Part shown: piece by piece, positions 33,117-42,432 of the stretch
Position numbering within the stretch: the first letter of the stretch is position 1
How the letters are laid out: each line of letters begins with the position of its first letter
Assembly: GCA_002007465.1 (NCBI GenBank)
Contig: LNAC01000682.1
Location: 734,363 to 798,362, forward strand
Direction: 5' to 3'
Source: Ailurus styani
Taxonomy: Eukaryota > Chordata > Mammalia > Carnivora > Ailuridae
DNA: 64,000 bases
Made by a program: the position numbers and the translations under genes
Notes under the pieces: generated by a model
Databases searched by the model: none
What the model saw: the letters and a program-made list of their open reading frames with translations, nothing else
What the model was told of the DNA's origin: nothing

Positions 33117-34308
33117 AGTAGAACAGCATCAAACTTCTGCACAGCAAAAGAAATGATCCACAAAATCAATAAAATGAAAAGGCAACTAGTGGAATGGTAA
33201 AAATATTTGTAAATCATGTATCTGACAAAGAGCTAATATCCAAAATATATAAGGATCTTACACAATAGCAAAAATAGCAAAAAATAGCAAAAGATCTTAC
33301 ACAATAGCAAAAAACCCAAAGAATCCAATTTAAAAATGCTCAAAGAACTTGAATAGATATTTTTCCAAAGATACACAAATGGCCATTAGGTACATGATGA
33401 AAAATACTCAACATCACTTCATAATCAGGGAAATGTAAATTGAAACCGCAATGAGATATCACCTCAGAACTGTTAGAATGGCCATCATCAAGAAAGACAA
33501 GAGATAACAAATGTTGGCAAGGATGTGGAATAAAAGGAGCCCTTGTGCACTGTTGGTGGGAATATAAGTTGGTGCAGCCACTATGGAAAACAGCATGAAG
33601 TATCCTCAGAAAATTAAAAACAGAACTACCATATGATCCAGCAATCCTACTTCTGGGTATATATCCAAAGAAAATGAAAACAGAGTCTCAAAGAGATGTC
33701 TGCACTCCCATGTTCATTGCAGCATTATTCATAATAGCCAAAGTAGGAGAACATAGGTGCCAATGGATGAATAGATAAAGATGTGATATGTGATGGAATA
33801 GTATTCAGCCATGAGAAAGAAGGAAATCCTGCCATTTGCAACAACCTGGATGAAACTTGAGGACATTATGCTAAGTGAGATAAATCATATAGCAAAAGAC
33901 AAATACTGTATGATCTCATTTATATGTGGAATCTAAAACAGCCAAACTCATAGAAACAGAAAGTAGAATGATAATTACCATGGATGGGGAACTGGGGGAA
34001 TTGGGGAGATATTGGCCAAAGGCCACAAAATTGCAGCTATAAAATTGACAAGTTCTGGGGATCTGTTGTACGGCATGGTGATTATGGCTAATGATAGTTG
34101 CTAAGAAACTAGATCTTAAATATTCTCACCACAAAAAAATGTAATTACATGAAATGTTGGAGGTGTTAGCTAATGTTATTATGGCAATTGTTTTGTAATA
34201 TATAACTATCAAATGTGTAAGTATATCAAATCAAATCATATCATATCAAGTGAAATCATACACCTTGAACTTACACAACACTATGTCAATATATCTCAAT
34301 AGAGCCGA

Positions 34309-34671
34309 AGGAGGGGTGGGAAAGAAGGGAAGATTTGTTTATCCCTCTCATTAAATAACCGAAACCTTCAAGACATAGGGATTTTAAATGCCATAATAAT
34401 AAACTTGATGAGAGAGAGACAGAGAGAGAGAGAGAGAAAGCATTCTTTTCAAACCAACATGAAATTTCCACAAAATTTACCATATATTCAGTCATTCATG
34501 CACATACATACACACACACACACCCTATACAAATAAACTCTAGAAAAAATATTCCCTGAAGCAGAAGTCATACAAGCTATATTCTCAGACCACAATGCTA
34601 TAAACTAAGAAATCAGCATCAAAAGGATAGCTAAAAAGACTCTGCTTAGAAATATTAAAATATTTCTAAAT
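34309..34671 (+). mobile_element. L1 ORF2 early region, with (GA)n and (CA)n
   Basis: 'ttctcagaccacaatgctat' near 34580 and 'aaactaagaaatcagcatc' match the early ORF2 region (end of the endonuclease domain). The start is unclear. It contains (GA)n at about 34410-34438 and (CA)n at 34507-34523. It resumes after 35178. Confidence 0.6.
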
Positions 34672-34971
34672 ATAAGAAAGACAATACTATATCATTTCAC
34701 TCATATGTAGAATTTAAGAAACAAACAAGAAGGGGGGGGCGGAGAGAGATGCAAACCAAGAAACAAGACTCTTAACTGTAGAGAACAAACTCTGATGGTT
34801 ACCAGAGGGGAGATGGTTGGTGGGGGAATGGGTGAAATAGGTGGTAGGGATTAAGGTGAGTACTTGTGATGAGCACGGGTGTTTTCTGTAAGTATTGAAT
34901 CAGTATATTGTACACCTGAAATTAATATCACACTGTATGCTAACTTACTGAAGCTTAAATAAAAACTTTTT
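34672..34971 (+). mobile_element. Carnivore L1 3'-UTR insertion
   Basis: 'tcatttcactcatatgtaga', 'caagactcttaactgtagag', 'ggttaccagaggggagatgg' and 'tgtacacctgaaattaatat' give the order of an older carnivore L1 3' UTR, ending in an A-rich tail. Inserted in the older L1 ORF2 and itself hit by a SINE in its tail. Confidence 0.85.
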
Positions 34972-35162
34972 TTTAAAAGATTTTGTTTATTTATTTGACA
35001 GAAAGAGAAATCACAAGTAGGCAGAGGAGCAGACAGAGGGAGAGGGGGGAAGCAGGCTCCCTGCTGAGCAGAGAGCCCGACTCAGGGCTCAATCCCAGGA
35101 CCCAGAGATCATGACCCAAGCCAAAGGCAGATGGTTAGTCCACTGAACCACCCAGGTGCCCC
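34972..35162 (-). mobile_element. CAN-SINE in an L1 tail
   Basis: Duplication TAAATAAAAACTTTT at about 34956-34970 and 35163-35177. Ends GAACCACCCAGGTGCCCC. The SINE used the A-rich L1 tail as target. Confidence 0.94.
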
Positions 35163-35536
35163 TAAATAAAAACTTTTTAAATTTTCCGAACATAATTTTT
35201 AGATTAAAAAATTAAAATGGAAATTATTACTATTTAAAAGTGAACAAAAATAAGAATAGAATACATCAAAAGCAGTTCTTGAGGGAAAACTTTGAACTTT
35301 AAATGCATATATTAGAAAACTAAATATCTTTAAATGAATTAAACATACTACCAGAAAAATTATACAAAAGCTTTGCAGAATAGCTCCAAAGATGTAGGGG
35401 CATTTAATAATGATAAAAGAAATTAATAGGCCAGAAAACCAAAGAAAGAATAATTAATAAGAATTAAACTCATTCTTCGAAAAGACCAATAAATAGATAA
35501 ACCTCTGGCAAATCTAATCAAGGGAAAATACAGAAT

Positions 35537-35686
35537 AGAGTACCTGGGTGGCTCAGTTGGTTAAGTGGCTGCCTTTGGCTCAGGTCATGATCTCAGGGTC
35601 CGGGGATGGGCCTGCATCCAGTTCCCTGCTCAGCAGGAAGTTTGCTTCTCCCTCTACCCCTCCCCTCTGCTCATGATCTCTGTCAT

Positions 35687-35727
<41 letters not shown>

Positions 35728-35752
35728 AAAATACATAAAATTCATTTTAAAA
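35537..35752 (+). mobile_element. CAN-SINE with expanded (TC)n
   Basis: Head ACCTGGGTGGCTCAGTTGG, then a diverged middle, (TC)18 and an A-rich tail. Flanking AATACAGAATAG and AATAGAAAGAATAG are a plausible imperfect duplication. Confidence 0.9.
35689..35724 (+). repeat. (TC)18 microsatellite
   Basis: A perfect 36-bp dinucleotide tract inside the SINE pyrimidine block. The 60-codon frame at 35606-35788 (poly-Ser-Leu) is a by-product of it. Confidence 0.95.
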
Positions 35753-36480
35753 GGGCTAAATAGAAAGAATAGTTACAAGGAAATATGAAAATTTAAATGT
35801 AAAAGATGATTTCCAGGGAAAAAGACAAATTTTAAAAACTTACTAAAGAAGAGGCCAAACCTGAATAGACCAATATCAATTGGAGAAGAAATGAAAAGTT
35901 AACTGAATAACTTCCTTACAGCAGGCATCAAGTGGAGATGGTTTAAAAGCAAATTTTGCCAAACCTGAGAAATACATGTGCCCTCTGTTCTAGCAATGCC
36001 ATTTCTAGGGATCTGCCCTAAAGAAATACTCATATATGCTCAAAGAGTTGTGCACAAAGGTATTTCTTACTTTGAGGTTTATAATATCCAACAAAGTGGA
36101 AGCAGTCTGAATTTCCCATCAATTATGAAGTAGTCAAGGGAACATGGAAATCCATATGATGGAATACGATGCAGCCTTTAAAAAAATGAATTTGACCTTC
36201 ATATACAAAGACAAAAAGATCTCCGAAACACAGTGAGAAAATCAAATTAAAAAACATTGTGCTTGGCATGATCCATGATGTAGCAATAGGAAAGTAGATT
36301 CATGAATATATACCCATGTTTATATGAATGTAAGCAGTTGGGGGTGGGAGGATGTTGACAGTGGCTGCCTTTGCAAGGGTGGGTCAGGGCACCATGGTGC
36401 CAAGAGACAATGCCACTCTTGTAGCACTGCTTTCCAAGGAGAATAGATTCAGGTTTGCTTGTGTCCATAAAAACAATAAC

Positions 36481-37129
36481 TATAAAAATAAAATGAAGCA
36501 CTCGAGAGGAGGACAGAGATTTCTCACAAGACAACCTTTAAGACCCTTTGCAGATGTAAACTTCCACCGTTCATCCCTGTCATGGAGCCTTCCAGACCAG
36601 ACCCTTACAGAGCAACAGCTATTTCCATTTACCATTCTATCCCCTGGTTGGGCTGGAGCAAATTCCTACTTCTTATGGGGTGCCCTTGAGAGCTGGAAGG
36701 CATTGGAAACTCTGAGTAAGTTCTCTCCAAAGACACTTTTCTTCCCTCTGTCATTGTTCTGACTTGGCCTCTAAACTCCAGAAATTAAGCACCCCTGTGG
36801 TAAGATTCAGCAGCTCTCTTATAAAACATTAAGCTCCTTTCAGACTCCAAAACAAAACCCTGTCTGTTGCTTTTCCCAGAATAGGAGTCAAGGAGCTATG
36901 TATCTACCAAGCAAGAAAACGAGGTGGGATTGGGGCTTTGTGGGCACACCAACAGCTGGCTGTCAGCTGGGCTCAGCTCTGAACTCAGTGGTGGCACCCA
37001 TCCACTCCTCCATCCTCTCCAACCCTCTTCTTGGGTGACCTATGACCCAGAGATCTGGCTCTATTCCCTGTAGATTTGCACATTTATTTACCTCTCCCAC
37101 CTCCTTGTCTGCTGAGCTGTGCATGAAGT
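36481..37129. other. No recognised feature
   Basis: Unique-looking. The 136-codon frame at 36352-36762 overlaps the L1 end and has no recognisable domain. Confidence 0.4.
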
Positions 37130-37500
37130 TCAGGAACAGGAATACCACTGGTCCTCTACTGCCCATTACCCAGTTTTGCCACAAAGCAAACTATCCCCAA
37201 ACCTTGGGACTTAAAACCACAGCTGTTTATATAGCTCACCATTTTGAGTGCCCTTCATTGGGCTGAACTTGGCTGGGCATTTATTCTGGTCTTAGCTGGG
37301 CTCCGTCATGGGCCTGCAGACAGTCCCAAGTCATGCCTGTGGTTCTGCTTTGCAGGATGGGCTTGCTATCAGCAGAGTGACAGGGGTGGCTGGGACACGT
37401 GTCTTTCGTCCTGCAGCTGGCTAGTCTGGGCATGTTCACATGGTGGTGACACCTGTACAAGGTGGTTAACAGGCTGTTTCCAGGCACTAAATCCTCAAGT
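37130..37500 (+). mobile_element. Ancient mammalian DNA- or LTR-type repeat, family uncertain
   Basis: 'gccacaaagcaaactatccc', 'gggacttaaaaccacagctg', 'tagctgggctccgtcatggg' and 'catgttcacatggtggtgac' recall a common ancient mammalian element (an MLT1- or hAT-class pattern). I cannot choose between them. Confidence 0.4.
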
Positions 37501-37594
37501 AAAGAGAAAGAAGAAACCCCACCCTGTAATTTACCATCCTATGCAACGTCTCCAGACAAGCTTATGGTTCGAAGAGGTTGTCACACATACCATG

Positions 37595-37700
37595 GATTCC
37601 TAGCTCCTAGAATCATCTAGTCCAACTCCCCTTTTTGTCTTTGTTGCCAGCCAGAAAACCCACTGCTGAGAGGGGAAAGGTCTTGTCCAAAGGGATGCAG
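37595..37700 (+). mobile_element. MIR-like relic
   Basis: 'tagaatcatctagtccaact', 'ccactgctgagaggggaaag' and 'gtcttgtcc' follow the same ancient segment type seen at 23756-23850. Confidence 0.4.
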
Positions 37701-38450
37701 ATTTTCCAAGGGACCTACAGATCTTCCTCGGGCAGATCTTTTGCAATACATTACACAGACTTTGGATGTTCCTGCTCACCTCTATCCCCAGACCCCAATA
37801 ACTACATGGAATTCTGTCCTGTTGGGAGACCAGGAGAGCTTGGAGGAAAATAACTTTCATTCAAGCCCAGGTAATAGCAGAGCAGCATGTCCTCCTGGTG
37901 TAGGACAGTTGCTCTCAGTTATTATAGGTGCTGTGATCAGGATTTTCCTTCCTAAGAGAGTTTGGCATCAGGGGTTCTTTGGAAGAGATGGGAGAAACAG
38001 AACCTGAGCTGTCAAGTATAGAGGCTGCCTACAAATACTGGATATTAACATTCGGGTCTGCCTTCATGGCTGGTGACCTCCACTCCTCAGCTAAATCCAA
38101 AGACCTGCAGATTCTGAGATACCTAGTATGGCAAAATATGAAAATGCCCCTCATATATATCACTCCATCCATTTCTTCTCTTCAGACACCATCCCCATGA
38201 TTTTTCACAATGCCTAGGCCCATCCTTGGGAGGTAGGCATGGGGAAAGGAGCACCACGAATGCCCTTTGCTGATCTCTCTGGTCTTTAGCCCTAAGTGTC
38301 ACCTACAATTGGCTTTTGGAATTGTATGATCTGCCTCTGACTCTAAGAATTGGTCATTCATTTAAGTAATGGTCATAGAGCCAAAAGAAGTAGGTTATAT
38401 ACTAGCCATGCTAATCCCGCACTGCTGCTGGCATTACAAAAATAGGGAGT
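37701..38450. other. No recognised feature
   Basis: Unique-looking. Short frames at 37635-38200 have no recognised homology. Confidence 0.4.
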
Positions 38451-38612
38451 TGAAGCCTTTGACTTCTGGATGCTCATGGTCTAGTAGAGACTACAAACAG
38501 GTATTCTAGTGTTTGTAAAGCAATGAGATAACTTCTATAATGAAGTATGCCAAAATAAGAGCAAAGGGGTGAAGGACCAGTCATGAAGCTGGAAAGAGAA
38601 AATAGAGGTAAA
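38451..38612 (-). mobile_element. Possible L2 3' fragment
   Basis: 'gctcatggtctagtagagac' followed by 'tgaagtatgccaaaata' resembles antisense L2 3' UTR. It is cut at 38613 by an L1 insertion, and L2-like sequence continues beyond it. Confidence 0.4.
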
Positions 38613-38625
38613 GATTCAGAGGTGA

Positions 38626-39747
38626 AAATCAACAAATGAAAAGACAGCCTATGGAATGGGAGAAAATATTTGCCAACCATGTCTGATAAGGGGTTAACAT
38701 CCAAAATATATGAGAAACTCATAAAACTCAAAAGCAAAAACATATGTAATCCAATTTGAAAAAGGGCAGAGAATCTAAATTGACACTTTCCAAAGAAGAC
38801 ATTCAGATGGCTAACAGACACATGAAAAGATGCTCAACATCACTCATCATCAGGAAATGCGAATCAAAACCACAATGAGATATTACCTCACACCTGTTAG
38901 GATGGGTAACGAGTGTGTTAAAAGATAAGATATTAAGCATTGGTGAGGATGTGGAGAAAAGAGAATCCTGGTGCTCTGTTGGTGGGGGTGTGAACTAGTT
39001 CAGCAACTATGGAAAACAGTATGGAGTTTTCTCAAAATACTAGAAATGGAAACATCCTATGATCCAGCAATTCCACTTGAAGTATTTATCCAAAGGAATT
39101 GAAATCAGAATCTCAAGAAAATACTTGCATGCCTATATTCATTGAAGTATTATTCAAAATAGCCAAGATAGGGAAATGACCTAAATGTTTACAGAGAGAT
39201 AAATGGTGAAAGAAAATGTGGTATATACATACAATGGAATAGTATTCAGCAGTGAGAAAGGAAGAAATCCTGTCATTTGCAACAACATAGATGGACCTAG
39301 AGAACACTATTCTACATGAAGTAAGCCAAATACAGGAGGACAAATACTGTATAATCTCACTTACATCTGGAATCTAAAATTGTCGAACTCGGAGAACCAA
39401 AAGTAGAATGGTGATTGTCAGGGCTTGGGGTAAGGGAAATAAGAAGACATTGGTCAAAGGGTTCAAAGACTCAGGCATGCAGGGTGAACAAGTTCTGGAG
39501 ATCTAAGGTACTGTATGGTGACTATTGTAACAACACTGTACTGTATATTCGAAATTGGCCAAGAGAGTAGGTCCTGAGTGTTCTCATCACACACCACACA
39601 CACAACTACATACACACTACACACACACAAAGTAACTATTGGAGGTGATGGATATATTAATTAACTTTATTGTGATGATTATTTAGCAATGTACAATTAT
39701 CCAGTTGTACACCTTAAGTATATGTAAATTTTTTAAGTTAAAAAAAG
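38626..39747 (+). mobile_element. 5'-truncated L1: ORF2 end and 3' UTR with clear target-site duplication
   Basis: Flanked by GATTCAGAGGTGA at 38613-38625 and 39748-39760. ORF2 3' region starts at 'aaatcaacaaatgaaaagac', includes 'gatgctcaacatcactcatc' and 'gatccagcaattccacttga', and passes into an L1MA-like 3' UTR ('gttctggagatctaaggtac', 'ccagttgtacaccttaagta') and A tail. Frames are broken. A CA-rich patch lies at 39583-39632. Confidence 0.92.
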
Positions 39748-39760
39748 GATTCAGAGGTGA

Positions 39761-40480
39761 GAGAGAGCATGTTTGATTCTTCCTGGGACACCTGACTCAC
39801 ACTATTGCTGGGGCAACATCGATGAAGATACAAAGGAAGAAAAACAGACATGAGAGAAGCCTGGCATAAACAATAAATGTGATTTGGCTGCTGAGAGGGA
39901 AGGAAAGGAGTCAGAGCTCTCGAGGATGTGTTTACTTGGGCTTAGGGCAGGTGATGGTGTTGCTGGCCAAGTTAGGGAAAACCAGAGGACGAGCAGGTGC
40001 TGGGACGGGTTTATATGGAGATAGCAAGTGAGCAGGTCCCATCGGCACGCTGAGCGTGGCCCCTGTGGGGGGAGGGGGAACAAGCCTTGATCATACAGGG
40101 CTGGGGTGGCGGGGGGAAAAGGGTCTGGGCTGCAGAGAGGGACTTGAAAATGAGGCTCCAGAGAATGCTGGAGAGGGGGCCTGAAGGAAGAAAGGAAAGA
40201 GCAGAGAACGGAGACTTCGGGAACACACAGTTTGCAAGGCCAGAGGAAAGGCAAGCTGGAAAGGGAGGAGGCACAGAGGGGGAGCGGCCATCAGTGTCAT
40301 CTGCTGCTGAGAAACTGGGGCGATAAAGCGTGAAAGCGGGCACTGTACTGGCCTCATGGAGGTCACTGGTGACGTCAGTGAGAGCTTTTACAGTCAGGCA
40401 GGGCTCCGTTCCAGTGAGATAGGAATGACAGAGAGGTCAGAGTGTGCAGGCAGCTGGTACAGATGGCACTTTGAACGGAA
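39761..40480 (-). mobile_element. L2 ORF2 relic
   Basis: Antisense L2: 'gccatcagtgtcatctgctg' and 'ctgagaaactgg' around 40285-40320 correspond to the reverse-transcriptase block normally LDLSAAFDTVDH. 'cctcatggaggtcactggtg' and 'gagagcttttacagt' follow in L2 order. The minus frames at 39802-40366 are readings of this relic, not genes. Confidence 0.65.
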
Positions 40481-40559
40481 TGAAAGAGCATAACGGCATT
40501 AGGTGGAAGGGAATACAGCATCTAGGAAGGGCAATGCTTTAAATAAAGGAGACTATATT

Positions 40560-40690
40560 TAAATGTCATCTGGAAAGTGGGATAATAATAGTGCCCGCAT
40601 TGGACAATTTTAAGGATTAAACAAGAGCATGTATTTAAGGTGTTCAGCGAAGTGCCTGGAACTTAGTATCCAGTAAATAGTCACTATAAT
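40560..40690 (+). mobile_element. MIR relic
   Basis: 'tgtcatctggaaagtgggat', 'aataatagtgcccgcattgg', 'ttttaaggattaaacaagag' and 'gaagtgcctggaacttagta' follow the MIR 3' half. Confidence 0.8.
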
Positions 40691-40824
40691 AATATTATTA
40701 TTAATAATGACAATAATGATAGTAGAATGCAAAATACCATAGGGAGACTGAATAATCGATGGCATGAGGAGGCAGGGAGAGAAAAGATCCAGACTTCAGG
40801 TGAATGGACTAATTTTTGTACAGA

Positions 40825-41560
40825 AAAGGGATTCATTCATTCAACACACACCAAGCTCCTACTATGTGTCAGGCACTCCGCCAGGGACTGGGAATATAAA
40901 AAAGAATGAGCAAAACTGTATTTCTTTTTTTTTTTTACAACACTTTATTCTACTTCTTTAAACATGTTTATTGGAAGCATCTTTGTAGTAAACATTTTAG
41001 TGATTCATTTACATTATTAACGTTCAGAAAAAATATCAGGCTACAACCTTGATTATTGAAGATTAAGAATTCTTTCAAAAGGTTATAAAGTACAGTGCAA
41101 AATTATATGTTACTACTTTAACCTTGGTTAGAAAAAAATTAAAAGCATGTTTTATTCTTACTGGCCATTGGATTGAAATTTACAACTTTGAGGAAAATAT
41201 CCCACTGAACTAGCTTATTACTACCTCTTTAAACCCCCAATTCAAGCTTTTACAACTCCCCTATGTGGCAAAACTCTATTTCTGTTCCCCAAGGAGCTCA
41301 CAGTCTAGAAGGAAAGATAAAGAGTGACTCAACCACTATAGCGTGATATGATGGATTTAAAATCAGGGCTGTGTAGAAATCCACAGGTGGTTACTCGAAC
41401 CTGGTTGGCCAGGGCGGGTAGGACAATCCATGGAAGACTTTCTGGAGGAAATGATGTCTAGTCTTAACCCTGGTTTCCATAGACAGAAGACAGGCAACAG
41501 GGTGGTGAAAGAGGGAGAAGGAGGAGACAAAGTGCCCAGCAAATGAGGCAGGGAGGGGAG
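40825..41560 (-). mobile_element. L2 3' end, split by a processed mRNA insertion
   Basis: 'ggattcattcattcaacaca', 'ctcctactatgtgtcaggca' and 'ctgggaatataaaaaagaat' are antisense L2 3' end. After the insertion, 'ccccaaggagctcacagtct' resumes the same element at the expected point, followed by 'actttctggaggaaatgatg' and onward. Confidence 0.75.
40926..41267 (-). pseudogene. Processed retrocopy of an mRNA 3' UTR (source gene unknown)
   Basis: On the minus strand a 342-bp unique sequence ends with an AATAAA (plus-strand TTTATT at 40944-40949), then about 8 bases, then poly(A) (plus-strand T-run to 40936). It is flanked by GCAAAACTGTATTTCT (40910-40925) and GCAAAACTCTATTTCT (41268-41283). The insert contains no SINE or L1 words. 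It has the features of an L1-mobilised cellular mRNA, 5' truncated within its 3' UTR. I do not recognise the parent transcript. Confidence 0.8.
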
Positions 41561-41766
41561 GAATTCACGCCAGGATTCTCTTTCCTTCTGTGCTAACACA
41601 GTCTATTGGAGGCTTGAGAATGTGTTCGGGATAGTTGCAGAGGAAGGGAAGAAGGAGCTAGGGACATCATAGAGATGCTGATTGGCGTTGAGGGCCCACA
41701 GAACAGAGATGTGTAATTGCCCCTGGCAGCTCTCATAGGCTTGACAAAAATCCTCACCTGACCAGA

Positions 41767-42179
41767 TGTGCAGGCTCCTCTAAGTCCTCTTCTCAACATT
41801 CAACCTTGGCCTCCATCCTTGCTGGGTCTGCATAGCAAAGTTTTGGCAAGAAGCCTGCTAAGTCAGTCTAGAGAGAAGCCCCCTACCTTTGACATCTCAT
41901 CTAATTCACACCCCCACCTTCCCTCTAATAATGCCTGATTCAACAAAAACCCTGTTACATCAGTTTAGCAAGAATCCCCCCTACCCTTGATGCCTTTTCT
42001 AATATAATTTCCATTCACCAACCCTCTCAAACTGCCCCTCAGCTATCAATCCCCACTTGTTCTTGCTTTCTTCAGATTGAGCCCAGTTCTATACTGAGGC
42101 TTCTTTTCTCTTGCAGTAGTTCCTGAATAAAGTCTGTTTTTCCTGCTTTAACCTCAGTCTGGCTCAGTTCTCTTTAACA
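41767..42179 (+). mobile_element. Solo LTR of an endogenous retrovirus
   Basis: 413 bp starting TGTGCAGG and ending TTTAACA, thus TG...CA, immediately flanked by GACCAGA on both sides (41760-41766 and 42180-42186). AATAAA at 42126-42131 is followed by a GT/T-rich stretch, typical of the R/U5 boundary. Two diverged tandem copies of a roughly 80-base unit occupy the first half. No retroviral internal sequence or primer-binding site is present, so this is a recombined solo LTR. The class is probably gammaretrovirus-like, but 7-bp repeats are longer than the usual 4-6. Confidence 0.75.
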
Positions 42180-42218
42180 GACCAGACAAGTGTGGAAAGG
42201 GTAGGAGTGTTTTGTGGA

Positions 42219-42419
42219 TGGGTGTCTGGGTGGCCCAGTGGGTTAAAGCCTCTGCCTTCAGCTCAGGTCATGATCTCAGGGTCCTGGGATCAAGGCCCGC
42301 ATTGGGCTCTCTGCTCGGGGGGAGCCTGCTTCCTTCTCTCTCTGCCTGCCTCTCTGCTCACTTGTGATCTTTCTCTGTGTCAAATAAATAAAATAAAAAT
42401 CTTAAAAAAAAAAAGAAGA
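42219..42419 (+). mobile_element. CAN-SINE
   Basis: Head GGGTGTCTGGGTGGCCCAGT, pyrimidine block, AAATAAAATAAAAATC tail and A11. Perfect 13-bp duplication AGTGTTTTGTGGA at 42206-42218 and 42420-42432. It begins only 32 bases downstream of the LTR target repeat. Confidence 0.96.
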
Positions 42420-42432
42420 AGTGTTTTGTGGA

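Larger units (their letters stand above)
32084..34308 (+). mobile_element. L1MA-type element: ORF2 and 3' UTR, split by a DNA transposon
   Basis: ORF2 words run from about 32145 ('aactagaagaaatggatata') to 32640 and from 33125 ('cttctgcacagcaaaagaa') to the ORF2 end near 33930. A 3' UTR then ends with 'ttacacaacactatgtcaat' and 'atctcaatagag' at 34308. The first 25 bases (32084-32110) instead continue the L1M that lies before 30838. A 40-bp stretch between is unassigned. The interruption at 32646-33116 replaces part of ORF2. Confidence 0.8.
35178..36480 (+). mobile_element. Old L1 (ORF2 and L1ME-like 3' part), interrupted by a SINE
   Basis: 35178-35530 continues the ORF2 sequence of 34309-34671 ('agcagttcttgagggaaaac', 'ttcttcgaaaagaccaataa'). 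35753-35960 is further ORF2. From about 35970 the words 'aatgccatttctagggatct', 'aatatccaacaaagtggaag' and 'ggaatacgatgcagccttta' belong to an L1ME-type 3' ORF2 end. It may be a chain of two relics. Confidence 0.7.

Noticed and set aside
36352..36762. 136-codon plus-strand open frame
   Set aside because: Begins inside L1ME-like sequence, with no known domain and no splice or promoter context.
39802..40366. Overlapping proline/serine-rich minus-strand frames of 91-150 codons
   Set aside because: They lie in an antisense L2 relic, and the proline-rich composition comes from GC-rich purine tracts.
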